Notes: a model not told the origin generated them from the sequence alone. A stretch of DNA of 64,000 nt from an uncultured Oxalobacteraceae bacterium (GCA_946480015.1 CAMLIL010000017.1:3470-67469); one strand, 5' to 3'. Shown: positions 24,713-35,767, counted from the stretch's first letter. Program-made: numbers and translations.

Positions 24713-25801
24713 ATGCAGCAGCGCGCCTATCTGTCGACCCGCAAGGGCTTGTTCGAACTGCAGTTTGCCAATGGCCGCTGGGAATGCGGCCCGGTGCATT
24801 TCCTCGGCGAACCGGTCTCGATCGCCTTGCACGACAGGCGCGACGGCACGCTGTACGCCGCGCTCAATCTGGGCCACTTCGGCGTCAAGCTGCACCGCCG
24901 CGATGCCGGCGCCGACGGCTGGACCGAAATTGCCGCGCCGGCTTATCCGCCCAAGCCGGAGGACAGCGGCGACACGGTCGAATGGAAGAATAAGCTGATC
25001 TGGGCGCTGGAACCCGGCGGCGCGGACCAGCCCGGCGTGCTGTGGGCGGGAACATTGCCGGGCGGCCTGTTCCGCTCGAACGACCGCGGCGCGTCCTGGG
25101 AACTGGTGCGCTCGCTGTGGGACGTGCCGCAGCGCGCCGAATGGTTCGGCGGTGGCTATGACGTGCCGGGCATCCACAGCATCAGCGTCGATCCGCGCGA
25201 CAGCCGGCGCCTGCTGGTGGCGGTGTCGTGCGGCGGCGTGTGGCGCAGCGAGGACGGCGGCGCCAGCTGGACCATCAGCGCCACCGGCATGCGCGCCGAT
25301 TACATGCCGCCCGAACTGAACGAGAACGAAGCCGTGCAGGATCCGCACCGGATCGTGCGTTCGGCTGCCAATGCCGATGTGCTGTGGTGCCAGCACCATA
25401 ACGGCATGTGGCGTTCCAGCGACGGCGGCGTGCACTGGCAGGAAATGACCACCGCGCCGGTGTCGCGTTTCGGCTTTGCCGTGGCGGCCGATCCGACCAA
25501 TGCCGATACCGCCTGGTTCGTGCCGGCCGAAGCCGACCAGCGCCGCGTGCCGGTGGGCGCCGCGCTGGCCGTGACCCGCACCAGGGACGGCGGCGCCAGT
25601 TTTACCGCGCTGCGCGCCGGTTTGCCGCAGCAGCATTGCTACGATCTGGTGTATCGGCATGGTTTGGCGGTGGCCGACGACGGTCGTCACCTGCTGATGG
25701 GCTCAACCACCGGCGGCGTGTGGGCTTCCAGCGATGCCGGCGAGAGCTGGCAAACGGTGTCGGCGACGCTGCCGCCGGTGGCGGCGGTGTGTTTCGCCTG
25801 A
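24713..25801 (+). CDS. BNR/sialidase-like beta-propeller protein
   Basis: A 362-residue protein with repeated Asp-box motifs (SNDRGASWE, SEDGGASWT, SSDGGVHWQ, TRDGGASFT, SSDAGESWQ) that define a BNR / VPS10-like propeller. There is no signal peptide. It starts MQQRAYLSTRKGLFELQF 2 nt after the MoaD-like gene with TGGAGG upstream; the frame is open much further 5' but that is a shadow of other genes. The family includes glycosidase-like and photosystem-assembly-like proteins; no catalytic sialidase residues are evident, so an enzymatic role is uncertain. Confidence 0.85.
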   Translation: MQQRAYLSTRKGLFELQFANGRWECGPVHFLGEPVSIALHDRRDGTLYAALNLGHFGVKLHRRDAGADGWTEIAAPAYPPKPEDSGDTVEWKNKLIWALEPGGADQPGVLWAGTLPGGLFRSNDRGASWELVRSLWDVPQRAEWFGGGYDVPGIHSISVDPRDSRRLLVAVSCGGVWRSEDGGASWTISATGMRADYMPPELNENEAVQDPHRIVRSAANADVLWCQHHNGMWRSSDGGVHWQEMTTAPVSRFGFAVAADPTNADTAWFVPAEADQRRVPVGAALAVTRTRDGGASFTALRAGLPQQHCYDLVYRHGLAVADDGRHLLMGSTTGGVWASSDAGESWQTVSATLPPVAAVCFA

Positions 25802-26132
25802 GTGCCGCCCTCGCGCATGCGGGGGCCCATACGGCGCACACAGTAGCGCTCAGCTTGGCTCAGCATGGGTCCCCGCTTCGCGAGGACGACAATGTGGTGG
25901 TGGCGCCACATTTCAGATTAATGTTCCTTCTCGCCCCGATCCATCCTGGCGCAAGGCCGCTTCGCCGCCATCCATGAGCGCCAAGGATCGGAGCATGCCG
26001 GCCTGGACCAGGCTGCAATACAGCTGCGTGCTCGAGTAAATGCGCCCCCAGTGGGTTCGGCCGGTGGGCGGCCGGGGCTGTTTCGTTGCTATAATCGACA
26101 GTTAACGTTAACTCAGCGCCAGTTCGCCCAAC
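25802..26132. other. Intergenic region between the BNR gene and the LacI regulator
   Basis: 331 bp with no convincing gene. It contains two GC-rich inverted repeats: CCCTCGC / GCGGGGG near 25807-25825 and CCCCGC / GCGAGG near 25871-25886. The latter resemble palindromic intergenic repeat units, but a family cannot be shown from one window. The 3' end holds the regulator's promoter and operator. Confidence 0.45.
26090..26112 (+). promoter_or_regulatory. -10 element and palindromic operator of the LacI-family gene
   Basis: A perfect TATAAT at 26090-26095 is followed by the perfect 12-bp palindrome GTTAACGTTAAC at 26101-26112, 20 bp before the ATG. A palindrome over the expected transcription start is the usual layout for autorepression by LacI proteins. 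No good -35 box is seen. Confidence 0.65.
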
Positions 26133-27140
26133 ATGAACCTCAAGAGCCTCGCCCGCACGCTCGGAATCTCGAAAACGACGGTCAGCCGTGCGCTGAACGG
26201 TTATCCCGAGGTCAATGTGCGAACGCGCGAGCGGGTCATGGCCGCCGCCAAGGAAGCCGGCTACGAAGCCAATCCGATGGCGCGCAGCCTGGCGGTGGGC
26301 CGCACCAATGTGTTCGGCATCATTTATCCGCTGCTGCCGAGCGATCTGGGCGATCCGATGTTCTTGAGCGTGGTGGGCGGCATGTCCAATGCGCTGGAGA
26401 AAAGCGCCATGAACCTGATCATCGCGCCGGTGTCGTCCTCGAATGAATTGCCGTCCTACGACAAGATGGTGCGCGGGCGCCGCGTCGACGGCCTGGTGGT
26501 CAGCCGTACCATGGTGCACGACGAGCGCATCGCTTATCTGATCGGCAAGCGCTTTCCCTTCGTTGCCCACGGCCGCACCACGCTCGACCAGCCCTATGCC
26601 TGGTTCGATTACGATCACGAGGCCGGTATCCGCATGGCGTGCCAGACCCTGCTGGAACATGGACACCGCCGGGTGGCCCTGATCAGCGCGCCGCTGGAAC
26701 TCAATTTCGCCGCGCAGCGCAAGCGCGGCTTCATCGACTGCATGCGCGAAGCGGGCCTGGAAGTCGATCCGCGCTATTTGCGCGACAATTGCCTGGACCG
26801 GCGCGCCGGCTACCAGTCGATGCAGGAACTGCTGGCCTGTTCGCCGCGCCCGAGCGCGCTCATCGTCGACAATCATTTGTCGGGCGTGGGCGCGGTGCGC
26901 GCGCTGCTCGACGCCGGGGTGACGATCGGCAAGGAGATCTCGGTCATCGTCTGGGGCAGCATCGAAGACAGCCTGGTGTCGAACGTGACCACCATCGACC
27001 AGCCGTATTCGCGCCAGGCCGGCGCCAAGATGATCGAGATGCTGTCGGCCCTGGTCAACGGCACCCCGCCTGAAGAGTTGCAGGTGCTGTGGAAGCCGGT
27101 GCTGGTGCCCGGCGCCACGACGGGACCCTGCCTGAACTGA
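26133..27140 (+). CDS. LacI/GalR-family transcriptional regulator
   Basis: A 335-residue regulator. The N-terminal helix-turn-helix is MNLKSLARTLGISKTTVSRALNG, with the hinge region up to ARSLAVGRTN, followed by a periplasmic-binding-protein-like effector domain. The ligand is not predictable from sequence. It ends 16 bp from the convergent icmF gene, so it need not control that gene. The palindrome GTTAACGTTAAC in its own leader suggests autoregulation. Confidence 0.92.
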   Translation: MNLKSLARTLGISKTTVSRALNGYPEVNVRTRERVMAAAKEAGYEANPMARSLAVGRTNVFGIIYPLLPSDLGDPMFLSVVGGMSNALEKSAMNLIIAPVSSSNELPSYDKMVRGRRVDGLVVSRTMVHDERIAYLIGKRFPFVAHGRTTLDQPYAWFDYDHEAGIRMACQTLLEHGHRRVALISAPLELNFAAQRKRGFIDCMREAGLEVDPRYLRDNCLDRRAGYQSMQELLACSPRPSALIVDNHLSGVGAVRALLDAGVTIGKEISVIVWGSIEDSLVSNVTTIDQPYSRQAGAKMIEMLSALVNGTPPEELQVLWKPVLVPGATTGPCLN

Positions 27141-27155
27141 GTCCGTCCACATCGT

Positions 27156-30100
27156 CTACATATTGCGGCGGTACTGGCCGCCCAATTCGAATAGCGCGTC
27201 GGTGATCTGCCCCAGCGAGCAGACCCGCACCGCATCCATCAGTTTGTCGAATACATTGGCGTTGTCGATCGCCGCCTGCTGCAGCCCGGCCAGGGCTTGC
27301 GGCGCCGCGCCGGCGTGGCGCGCGTGGAAGCCGGCCAGGCGCGCGAGCTGCGACTGCTTTTCGTCGTCGGTGGAGCGGGCCAGTTCGATCTTTTGCACGC
27401 TGGCGGGAGGGTGCGGATTGCGGAAGGTGTTCACGCCGATGATCGGCAGGCTGCCGTCGTGCTTGCGGTGTTCGTACAGCATCGACTCTTCCTGGATCTT
27501 GCCGCGCTGGTAGCCGGTTTCCATCGCGCCCAGCACGCCGCCGCGTTCGGCGATGCGCTCGAATTCCTGCAGCACGGCTTCTTCCACCAGGTCGGTCAGT
27601 TCCTCGATGATGAAGGCGCCCTGGTTGGGGTTTTCGTTCATCGCCAGGCCCCATTCGCGGTTGATGATCAGCTGGATCGCCAGCGCGCGCCGCACCGAAT
27701 CGTCGGTCGGCGTGGTGATCGCTTCGTCGTAGGCGTTGGTGTGCAGGCTGTTGCAGTTGTCGTACACGGCGATCAGCGCCTGCAGGGTGGTGCGGATGTC
27801 GTTGAAGTCGATTTCCTGCGCGTGCAGCGAGCGGCCCGAGGTCTGGATGTGGTATTTGAGCTTCTGGCTGCGCTCGTTGGCGCCGTAGCGCTCGCGCATG
27901 GCGACGGCCCACAGGCGCCGCGCGACCCGGCCCAGCACCGTGTATTCCGGGTCCATCCCGTTACTGAAGAAGAAGGACAGGTTGGGTGCGAAGTCGTCGA
28001 TGTGCATGCCGCGCGCGAGGTACGCTTCGACGAAGGTGAAGCCGTTCGACAGCGTGAAGGCCAGCTGCGAGATCGGATTGGCGCCGGCTTCGGCGATGTG
28101 GTAGCCCGAGATCGAGACCGAATAGAAATTGCGGACCTGGTGGCGGACGAAGTATTCCTGGATGTCGCCCATGACCTTGAGCGAAAACTCGGTCGAGAAG
28201 ATGCAGGTGTTCTGGCCCTGGTCTTCTTTCAGGATGTCGGCCTGCACCGTGCCGCGCACGTTGGCCAGCACCCAGGCGCGCAGCCTGGCCGTTTCGTCCG
28301 CGTCCGGCTGGCGCTGGTGTTCGCGCGCGAATTTCCCGGTCTGCTGGTCGATGGCGGTGTTCATGAACATCGCCAGGATGGTCGGGGCGGGACCGTTGAT
28401 GGTCATCGATACCGAGGTGCTGGGGTCGCACAGGTCGAAGCCTTCGTACAGGGCCTTCATGTCGTCCAGGGTGGCGATCGACACGCCCGAGTTGCCGACC
28501 TTGCCGTAGATGTCGGGCCGGGTGGCCGGGTCGGCGCCGTACAGGGTCACCGAATCGAAGGCGGTCGACAGGCGCTTGGCCGGCATGCCTTCGGACACCA
28601 GCTTGAAGCGGCGGTTGGTGCGGAAGGCATCGCCTTCGCCGGCGAACATGCGGGTCGGGTCTTCGCCTTCGCGCTTGAAGGGGAACACGCCGGCGGTGAA
28701 CGGAAACGCGCCGGGCAGGTTTTCGCGCATCAGGAAGCGCAGGATCTCGCCGTGGTCGGCAAAGCGCGGCAGCGCCACCTTGCGGATGCGCGTGCCCGAC
28801 AGGGTCTGCCGCACCAGCCGGGTGTGGATCTCCTTGCCGCGCACCGCGACCACGTAGTCGTCGCCGGCATAGGCTTGCTGGAGTGCCGGCCAGGAAGCCA
28901 GCAGGCGCCGGGCTTCGCCGTCGATGGCCTGGTCGCGCTGTTCGATCAGCAGGCTGATGGCGGGGTTGTCGTGACCCAGCATGCGCTGGGTTTCGCTCAG
29001 CTGCTGGCGTTCGCGCGCCAGCACCGACTGACGTTCGGCGTGGCGATGATAGCCGCGCACGCTGTCGGCGATGTCGGCCAGGTAGCGTGCCCGCGCGGGC
29101 GGCACGATCACATTGTTTGCGCTGGAGTGGCGCGACTGCACGGCCGCCAGCCGGCCGGCCGGCAGGCTCAGTCCGAGCGCGGCCAGGCGCAGCTTGAGAC
29201 CGTGGTAGAGCGCGCTCACCCCGTCGTCATTGAAGCGCGAGGCCTGGGTGCCGTAGACCGGCATGTTTTCTAACGGCTGGCTCCACAGTTCGCGGTTGCG
29301 CTGATACTGCTTGGCGACGTCGCGCAGGGCGTCCTGCGCGCCCTTGCGGTCGAATTTGTTAATGGCGATCAGATCGGCAAAGTCGAGCATGTCGATCTTT
29401 TCCAGCTGGGTGGCGGCGCCGAACTCGGGCGTCATCACGTACATCGACAGGTCGACATGCGGCACGATGGCCGCGTCGCCCTGGCCGATGCCGGAGGTTT
29501 CGACGATGACGAGATCGAATCCGGCCACCTTGCAGGCGGCGATCACGTCCGGCAGCGCGGCGGATATTTCGGACCCGGCTGCGCGCGTGGCCAGCGAGCG
29601 CATGAACACCCGGTGCTGGCCGCGCCACGGTCCGATGGCGTTCATGCGGATGCGGTCGCCCAGCAAGGCGCCGCCGGACTTGCGGCGCGAGGGGTCGATG
29701 GAGATGATGGCGACGTCGAGCGTGTCGTTCTGGTCCATGCGCAGGCGCCGCACCAGTTCATCGGTGAGCGAGGATTTGCCGGCTCCGCCGGTGCCGGTGA
29801 TGCCCAGCACCGGCACCGCCAGGCCTGCGGCGTGCTCGAGCAGCGCGCGCCTGAGGTTCGGCGCGGCGCGGCCGTTTTCCAGCGCCGTGATCAGCTGCGC
29901 CAGCGGGCGGTGGCGCGCCGCCACCTCGCCCGCGCCGAATACGTCGAGGCGGTCGGGGGCGAAGGGCGACAGGTCGATGTCGCAGGTCTGGAGGATCGCG
30001 TCGATCATGCCGGCCAGCCCCATGCGCTGGCCGTCTTCGGGACTGAAGATGCGGGTCACGCCGTAGGCCTGCAGTTCGGCGATTTCGTCCGCGACGATCA

Positions 30101-30437
30101 CCCCGCCGCCGCCGCCGAACACCTTGATGTGCGCGCCGCCGCGTTCCTTGAGCAGGTCGATCATGTATTTGAAATATTCGAGGTGGCCGCCCTGGTAGCT
30201 GGAGATGGCGATGCCCTGCACATCCTCGGCCAGGGCCGCCGTGACGACTTCGTCGACCGAGCGGTTGTGGCCCAGGTGGACCACTTCGGCGCCCTTGGAC
30301 TGGAGAATGCGGCGCATGATGTTGATGGCGGCGTCGTGGCCGTCGAACAGCGAGGCGGCGGTCACGAGGCGCACCTTGTTGCGCAGGGCCGGCTGGTCCG
30401 GCAGGTCGAGGCGGGTGGCGGCGGTGCGGTCGTTCAT
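27156..30437 (-). CDS. icmF: Fused isobutyryl-CoA mutase IcmF
   Basis: A 1093-residue adenosylcobalamin enzyme that interconverts isobutyryl-CoA and n-butyryl-CoA (and related acyl-CoAs). Domain order matches IcmF: B12-binding domain at about 20-150 with [11 protein letters not shown], a G-protein chaperone with P-loop [10 protein letters not shown] at about 215-230, a linker, then the mutase TIM barrel to the C-terminus. It is coupled to the upstream ferredoxin oxidoreductase gene by a 4-nt overlap. The pair would convert branched 2-oxoacids to acyl-CoA and then rearrange them. Confidence 0.93.
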   Translation of the reverse strand: MNDRTAATRLDLPDQPALRNKVRLVTAASLFDGHDAAINIMRRILQSKGAEVVHLGHNRSVDEVVTAALAEDVQGIAISSYQGGHLEYFKYMIDLLKERGGAHIKVFGGGGGVIVADEIAELQAYGVTRIFSPEDGQRMGLAGMIDAILQTCDIDLSPFAPDRLDVFGAGEVAARHRPLAQLITALENGRAAPNLRRALLEHAAGLAVPVLGITGTGGAGKSSLTDELVRRLRMDQNDTLDVAIISIDPSRRKSGGALLGDRIRMNAIGPWRGQHRVFMRSLATRAAGSEISAALPDVIAACKVAGFDLVIVETSGIGQGDAAIVPHVDLSMYVMTPEFGAATQLEKIDMLDFADLIAINKFDRKGAQDALRDVAKQYQRNRELWSQPLENMPVYGTQASRFNDDGVSALYHGLKLRLAALGLSLPAGRLAAVQSRHSSANNVIVPPARARYLADIADSVRGYHRHAERQSVLARERQQLSETQRMLGHDNPAISLLIEQRDQAIDGEARRLLASWPALQQAYAGDDYVVAVRGKEIHTRLVRQTLSGTRIRKVALPRFADHGEILRFLMRENLPGAFPFTAGVFPFKREGEDPTRMFAGEGDAFRTNRRFKLVSEGMPAKRLSTAFDSVTLYGADPATRPDIYGKVGNSGVSIATLDDMKALYEGFDLCDPSTSVSMTINGPAPTILAMFMNTAIDQQTGKFAREHQRQPDADETARLRAWVLANVRGTVQADILKEDQGQNTCIFSTEFSLKVMGDIQEYFVRHQVRNFYSVSISGYHIAEAGANPISQLAFTLSNGFTFVEAYLARGMHIDDFAPNLSFFFSNGMDPEYTVLGRVARRLWAVAMRERYGANERSQKLKYHIQTSGRSLHAQEIDFNDIRTTLQALIAVYDNCNSLHTNAYDEAITTPTDDSVRRALAIQLIINREWGLAMNENPNQGAFIIEELTDLVEEAVLQEFERIAERGGVLGAMETGYQRGKIQEESMLYEHRKHDGSLPIIGVNTFRNPHPPASVQKIELARSTDDEKQSQLARLAGFHARHAGAAPQALAGLQQAAIDNANVFDKLMDAVRVCSLGQITDALFELGGQYRRNM

Positions 30438-33400
30438 GATGATTGTCCTGGTTGGTCCCGGGGCAGCGGGGTGGCGCCGGACTGGCTGCCCAGCAGGCGC
30501 GCCTTGTCGGCGTGGAAGCGCGCCACCGCCTGTTGTTTGACGTGGCCGAAGCCGCGGATCTGGTCGGGCAGGCTGGCCAGTTCGACCGCCAGCGCGTGCT
30601 TGTCCTTGTCGAGACGCTGCAGCAGGGTGTCGATCATGGCGCGGTATTCAATGATCAGTGCGCGCTCCATCCGGCGTTCGGCGCTGCGGCCGAAGGGATC
30701 GAAGGCGCTGCCGCGCAGGCGCCGGCAGCGCGCCAGCAGCTGGAAGGCGCGCCACATCCAGCCGCCGAATTCGGCTTTCACCAGGTGGCCGCTGGCGTCC
30801 TTCTTTGCCAGCAGGGGCGGGGCCAGGTGGAACTTGAGCGTGAAGCCGCCCTCGAACTGGCTGCCGAGCTGCTCGACGAAGCGCCCGTCGGTGTACAGGC
30901 GCGCCACCTCGTATTCGTCCTTGTAGGCCATCAGCTTGAAGTAGTTCTTCGCCACTGCCGTGGTGAGCTTGCTGCCCAGCCCCCCCATGGTCTCCACCGT
31001 GCGTACTTTTTGTACCAGGTCGAGATAGCGTTCGGCGTAGGCACGGTCCTGGTAGGCGGTGAGCAATTCGGCGCGCGCCTCGATCAGTTTGTCGAGCCGC
31101 TCGGGCAGGTGCAGCACCACCGCCTGGCTGGGGGCGGCGATGCGTTCGACCCGCTGTAGATCGGCCGCGGCGCGCCGCCCCCACAGGAAGCTGCGCTGGT
31201 TCGATTCGACCGCCACGCCGTTTAATTCGATCGCGCGCAGCAGGGCCGCTTCGCTCAAGGGAATGCGGCCACGCTGCCATGCGTAGCCGAGCATGAACAG
31301 ATTGGTGGCGATGGTATCGCCCATCAGGGCCGTGGCCAGCCGGGTGGCGTCGACGAAATCGGCCGCGTCGACCGATTCGGCGATCAGTTCGCGCACCTGC
31401 CTGGCGGGGTACTGCCAGTCGGGCTGGCGGGTGAAGGTGCCGGGCGGCTGCTCGTGCAGATTGATGATGGCCAGGGTGCGTCCGAGGCGCATTTTCGAGA
31501 TGGCGTCCTGCGCGCCGGAGGTGAGCATGTCGCAGCCCAGCACCAGGTCGGCTTCGCCGGTGGCGATGCGCTGGGCACGCAGGCGCGCGGGCGAGGCGGC
31601 GATTTTCAGGTGCGTGGTGACCGAGCCGTTTTTCTGCGCCATGCCGGTCATGTCGAGGACCGACGCGCCCTTGCCTTCGAGGTGCGCGGCCATGCCCATC
31701 AGCGCGCCCACGGTGATGACGCCGGTGCCGCCGATGCCGTTGATGAGGATATTGTAGGGCTGCTCGCAGGACGGCAGCGCGGGGGCGGGCAGGGGGCCGA
31801 ATTCGTCGTCCTGGGCGGCCCTGGCGCGCGCTTTTTTGAGGGTGGCGCCTTCGACCGTGACGAAGCTGGGGCAAAAGCCTTTGATGCAGGAATAGTCCTT
31901 GTTGCAGGACGACTGGTCGATGGCGCGCTTGCGTCCGAATTCGGTCTCCTTGGGCAGGATCGCCACGCAGTTGGACTGCACGCCGCAGTCGCCGCAGCCT
32001 TCGCACACCGCTTCGTTGATGACGACGCGTCTGGCCGGGTCGGGCAGTTCGCCGTGCTTGCGGCGGCGGCGCTTTTCGGCCGCGCAGGTTTGCTCGTAGA
32101 TCAGTACCGATACGCCGGGCAGCGTGCGCAGTTCGCGCTGGACGGCGTCGATGTCCTTGCGCTCGTGCAGGCTGACGCCGGCGGGCAGCGCGGCGCGCTC
32201 GGCGAAGCGGCTCGGCTCTTCGGTCACCACCGCGATGCGCTTGACCCCTTCGGCGGCCATCTGCCGGGCGATCATCGGCACCGAGATGGTGCCGTCCACC
32301 GGCTGGCCGCCGGTCATGGCGACGGCATCGTTGTAGAGGATCTTGTAGGTGATGTTGACGCCGGCTGCCAGCGCCGCGCGGATGGCCAGGTAGCCGGAGT
32401 GGAAGTAGGTGCCGTCGCCCAGATTCTGGAATACGTGCGGCACCATCGAAAACGCGGCCTGGCCGATCCACGGCGCGCCTTCGCCGCCCATGTGGGTGGT
32501 CAGCTTGTTCATGTCGGGGTAGATCGAGGTGGCCATCACGTGGCAGCCGATACCGGCCAGCGCGAAGCTGCCTTCGGGGACTTTGGTGGAGGTATTGTGC
32601 GGACAGCCGGCGCAGTAGAAGGCCGGGCGCAATGGCGTGGCGTTGGCCTTCTGGAGTACCGCATCCTTGGCGTCCAGGAAGGCGAGGCGCTCGGCGATCA
32701 TGTCTTGCGTGTGCCGGTCGAGGACCAGGCGGGTGATCCGCGCGGCGATCACACGTGCTACCTGGGAGACGGAAAAATCGGCTTTGGAGGTGAGCAGCCA
32801 TTCGCCGCGTGGCGCCACCCACTCGCCTTTTTCGTCGAATTTGCCGATCACGCGCGGGCGCACGTCGTCGCGCCAGTTGTACAGCTGTTCCTTGAGCTGG
32901 TACTCGACGATCTGGCGCTTTTCCTCGACCACCAGGATTTCGTCGAGGCCTCGGGCGAATTCGCGCACGCCGTCCGGTTCCAGCGGCCAGGGCATGGCGA
33001 CTTTGAACACCCGCACACCAATGCGCGCGGCCATGGCTTCGTCGATGCCCAGTTCTTCCAGCGCTTCGAGTACGTCGAGATAGGACTTGCCGGAGGCGAT
33101 GATACCCAGGCGGGCGCCGGGGCTGTCGATGGTGCTGTGGTTGAGGTGGTTTTCGCGCGCGTAGGCCAGCGCGGCGTAGATTTTGTAGTCCTGCATCAGC
33201 GCTTCCTGGGCGCGCGCCTGCTGGCCCAGCGGCAGCGCCGAGAGCCGGGCGTTCAGGCCGCCTTCGGGCAGGTGGAAGTCGAGCGGGATCTTCACTTGCA
33301 CGCGCAAGGGATCGGCATCGACCGAGGCGCTCGATTCGACCGTGTCGGCCAGGGCCTTGAAGGCCACCGCGCAGCCGGAAAAGCGCGACATGGCCCAGCC

Positions 33401-34000
33401 GTGGATGCCCAGGTCGAGGTATTCCTGCACGTTGCAGGGGTATAGCACCGGGATCATGGAGGCCGAGAACAGGTGGTCGGACTGGTGCGGCAGGGTGGAC
33501 GAGTAGGCGCCATGGTCGTCGCCGGCCACCAGCAGCACACCGCCGAAGCGGGCCGTGCCGGCGTGGTTCATGTGCTTGAAGACGTCGCCGCAGCGGTCCA
33601 CGCCGGGGCCCTTGCCGTACCACATGGCGAACACGCCGTCGTACTTGGCCGGCCCGATCAGGTCGACCTGCTGCGAACCCCATACGGCGGTGGCCGCCAG
33701 CTCTTCGTTGACGCCGGGGATGAACTGGATGTGGTGCTCTTGCAGGTGCTCTTGGGCTTTCCACAGGCTTTTGTCGAGGCCGCCCAGCGGGGAGCCGCGG
33801 TAGCCGGAAATGAAGCCGGCGGTGTTCAGGCCGGCGGCGGCGTCGCGTTCGCGCTGCATGATCGGCAGGCGGACCAGGGCCTGGATGCCCGAAATAAAGA
33901 TGGTGCCGGCGGTGTCGGTGTATTTGTCGTCGAGGCTGATCCGGTTCAGGCGTGCCGCGGCAGCGCCGCTCGCGGACAGGGGGGCCGTGGTGTCTGGCAT
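30434..34000 (-). CDS. Indolepyruvate ferredoxin oxidoreductase family protein (fused alpha-beta)
   Basis: An 1188-residue fused 2-oxoacid:ferredoxin oxidoreductase. The N-terminal part has the TPP-dependent alpha-subunit features ([15 protein letters not shown]). [12 protein letters not shown] and a cluster beginning [14 protein letters not shown] suggest Fe-S ligands, and the gamma-type domain [15 protein letters not shown] lies near residue 750. Substrates may be aryl or branched-chain 2-oxoacids. The stop overlaps icmF, suggesting a joint role in amino acid carbon catabolism. Fusions of this kind are widespread in Proteobacteria. Confidence 0.9.
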   Translation of the reverse strand: MPDTTAPLSASGAAAARLNRISLDDKYTDTAGTIFISGIQALVRLPIMQRERDAAAGLNTAGFISGYRGSPLGGLDKSLWKAQEHLQEHHIQFIPGVNEELAATAVWGSQQVDLIGPAKYDGVFAMWYGKGPGVDRCGDVFKHMNHAGTARFGGVLLVAGDDHGAYSSTLPHQSDHLFSASMIPVLYPCNVQEYLDLGIHGWAMSRFSGCAVAFKALADTVESSASVDADPLRVQVKIPLDFHLPEGGLNARLSALPLGQQARAQEALMQDYKIYAALAYARENHLNHSTIDSPGARLGIIASGKSYLDVLEALEELGIDEAMAARIGVRVFKVAMPWPLEPDGVREFARGLDEILVVEEKRQIVEYQLKEQLYNWRDDVRPRVIGKFDEKGEWVAPRGEWLLTSKADFSVSQVARVIAARITRLVLDRHTQDMIAERLAFLDAKDAVLQKANATPLRPAFYCAGCPHNTSTKVPEGSFALAGIGCHVMATSIYPDMNKLTTHMGGEGAPWIGQAAFSMVPHVFQNLGDGTYFHSGYLAIRAALAAGVNITYKILYNDAVAMTGGQPVDGTISVPMIARQMAAEGVKRIAVVTEEPSRFAERAALPAGVSLHERKDIDAVQRELRTLPGVSVLIYEQTCAAEKRRRRKHGELPDPARRVVINEAVCEGCGDCGVQSNCVAILPKETEFGRKRAIDQSSCNKDYSCIKGFCPSFVTVEGATLKKARARAAQDDEFGPLPAPALPSCEQPYNILINGIGGTGVITVGALMGMAAHLEGKGASVLDMTGMAQKNGSVTTHLKIAASPARLRAQRIATGEADLVLGCDMLTSGAQDAISKMRLGRTLAIINLHEQPPGTFTRQPDWQYPARQVRELIAESVDAADFVDATRLATALMGDTIATNLFMLGYAWQRGRIPLSEAALLRAIELNGVAVESNQRSFLWGRRAAADLQRVERIAAPSQAVVLHLPERLDKLIEARAELLTAYQDRAYAERYLDLVQKVRTVETMGGLGSKLTTAVAKNYFKLMAYKDEYEVARLYTDGRFVEQLGSQFEGGFTLKFHLAPPLLAKKDASGHLVKAEFGGWMWRAFQLLARCRRLRGSAFDPFGRSAERRMERALIIEYRAMIDTLLQRLDKDKHALAVELASLPDQIRGFGHVKQQAVARFHADKARLLGSQSGATPLPRDQPGQSS

Positions 34001-34135
34001 GGCGGGGCTCCAAATTGTGTTCGGGATGCTGCTCCGGCAGGACGGCGCCGGGTTGGCGCTTTGATGCAGGAGGGAATGGCCGCGGTAGGCGGCGCATGCA
34101 CTTTATTTTACCGACAATCGGAGTGGGCGGGCGGT

Positions 34136-35257
34136 TTAGAAGAACTCGGCGTCTTCGTTGGTCGCGTTGGCCTGCAGCTGGCCGCCGGAGACCAGTTCAT
34201 CGTAGTGGCAGGCCTGGTTGCGGCCATTGCTTTTCGCGAAGTAGAGGGCCTGGTCGGCGTGGCCGAGGACGATGACCGGTGGATCGAAGGTGCCGATGCC
34301 GACGAAGCCGATGCTGACGGTGACGGTGCCGACTTGCGGGAACACGTGCGTTTCGACATTGGTGCGGAAGCGGTTGATGATCTTGCGCGCGTTTTCCAGG
34401 GTGGTCGAGCGCAGCAGCACGACAAATTCCTCGCCGCCAAAGCGGAACACCCGGTCTTGCGAGCGGAACGACGATTGCAGCAGGTTGGCGATCAGGATCA
34501 GCACTTCGTCGCCGTACAGGTGGCCGAACTTGTCGTTGACGGCCTTGAAGTGGTCGACGTCCACGACGGCCAGCCATTGCTTTTCCGCGTCGTTGTGCTG
34601 GCGCCGTTCGGGCTGGCCGGGGAGCGGCGCGTCGTGCTCGGCGCTGGCCTGCAGCATCTTGGCCAGCTGGTCGTCGAATGTCTTGCGGTTGAGCAGGCCA
34701 GTGAGCGAGTCGCGTTCGCTGTAGTCGAGCAGATTCTGGAAGTTGCGGTACACGCTGACAATGCCGCCGATGACGTGGATGGTGTCGGTGGTGTAGGGCG
34801 TGGGGTGGATGATTTCCAGGCAGGTGTCGGCCTTGTCGCCGATCCAGATCGGCAGCCAGAGGGTCCGGCGGCCATCGTCGGCGATGATTTCGGCGCTGGC
34901 GTCGTGCTGGTCGAGGCAGGTGGCCAGTTCCGGGAAATTGCTCAGCGGCTCGCCGGGCCCGTTGAGGTCGGCATGCTCGGCGATGCGCGCGGCGCCGCCG
35001 GCAAATACGACCGCGCGTGCCCGCACGAACTTCTGACCGCGCATGGTGAGCACGGACAGGACCCGCGCCTCGGAGGCGCCGGCCAATTCCTGTACCGCCG
35101 AGATCACTGAGATGTCGAGCATCGAGTGGTCCCGGTGTCCAGTCATGTCCACCATGTGTTTCAGAAGGGAATCCATGTCATTCTCAGCTAGTTGATCCAG
35201 CAACTCTCGCGTTCCCCGGGGCCCGGCCTGCACGGACGGGATAGTGAAGGAAGACAT
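34136..35257 (-). CDS. GGDEF diguanylate cyclase
   Basis: A 373-residue cytoplasmic protein. Residues 1-170 are a GAF-like sensory region. The C-terminal GGDEF domain has the active-site variant GGEEF, which is usually active, and an inhibitory I-site RSQD exactly five residues before it. It therefore should make cyclic di-GMP under product inhibition. It is divergent from the Tad pilus locus, with the two starts separated by 327 bp, and may tune pilus or EPS production. Confidence 0.92.
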   Translation of the reverse strand: MSSFTIPSVQAGPRGTRELLDQLAENDMDSLLKHMVDMTGHRDHSMLDISVISAVQELAGASEARVLSVLTMRGQKFVRARAVVFAGGAARIAEHADLNGPGEPLSNFPELATCLDQHDASAEIIADDGRRTLWLPIWIGDKADTCLEIIHPTPYTTDTIHVIGGIVSVYRNFQNLLDYSERDSLTGLLNRKTFDDQLAKMLQASAEHDAPLPGQPERRQHNDAEKQWLAVVDVDHFKAVNDKFGHLYGDEVLILIANLLQSSFRSQDRVFRFGGEEFVVLLRSTTLENARKIINRFRTNVETHVFPQVGTVTVSIGFVGIGTFDPPVIVLGHADQALYFAKSNGRNQACHYDELVSGGQLQANATNEDAEFF

Positions 35258-35584
35258 TAAAACTGCTCACGGTCAGCCGTGCAGGATAAAGGTTTTTTGC
35301 TATTCAGGCAATTATTGCCGAACACTTTCTCCTTGCGTCGATTCTACCGTTGCTCGCGTCCTTACGGCGCCGCTTGCGGAACACTTTCTCCGACGAGATA
35401 AATCAACAACGAATGATGCTAATCAGAAAAGTTGTTCGCTATCAAGTTGTCATGCTAAATCAATAGTTATAGTGATCTCAATGGCGCGGCGGTTGAAACA
35501 CAGCAGCAAGTGTGTCGACAAGTCGCAGGTCAGCGCGACTGTCGCGCCAGGGTTTGGACTTTATCCACTCACTAGGAGTATGTC
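35258..35584. promoter_or_regulatory. Divergent control region between the GGDEF gene and the Tad locus
   Basis: 327 bp without a gene. It carries the 13-bp direct repeat listed separately. A possible plus-strand promoter, TTGTCA at 35447-35452 and TATAGT at 35468-35473, has only a 15-bp spacer. The region is more AT-rich than its surroundings. Confidence 0.5.
35320..35391. repeat. 13-bp direct repeat in the Tad control region
   Basis: GAACACTTTCTCC occurs at 35320-35332 and 35379-35391, 59 bp apart, in both cases after a CG-rich trinucleotide. It may be a regulator site for the Tad locus, the GGDEF gene or both. Confidence 0.6.
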
Positions 35585-35758
35585 ATGAGCACTTTTACCA
35601 CGGCAATCCGCACCTTCCTCCGCGACGAAGATGGTGTTACCGCACTGGAGTACGGCATGATCGCCGCCCTGATTGCCGCTGTGATCGTTGGTACCATCAC
35701 CACGCTGGGCACCAAGGTGGACACCGCGTTCGGTCTGATTCGCGACGCTCTGCCCTGA
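35585..35758 (+). CDS. flp: Flp-type pilin
   Basis: A 57-residue prepilin, MSTFTTAIRTFLRDEDGVTALEYG..., with the conserved Flp processing region: an acidic/Gly pair, a Glu five residues later (ALEYG), then a hydrophobic helix AALIAAVIVGTITT. It is the major subunit of the Tad pilus, processed by the prepilin peptidase encoded next. It is separated from the rest of the locus by a terminator, so it can be expressed at a higher level. Confidence 0.93.
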   Translation: MSTFTTAIRTFLRDEDGVTALEYGMIAALIAAVIVGTITTLGTKVDTAFGLIRDALP

Positions 35759-35767
35759 TCGCTAAGT

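Noticed and set aside
31454..33445. A 663-codon plus-strand frame opposite the ferredoxin oxidoreductase gene
   Set aside because: Antisense shadow with no domain and low-complexity composition.
30648..34097. An 1149-codon minus-strand frame alongside the ferredoxin oxidoreductase gene
   Set aside because: Shadow frame offset by one or two bases from a well-conserved protein; its translation is Arg/Pro-rich and lacks motifs.
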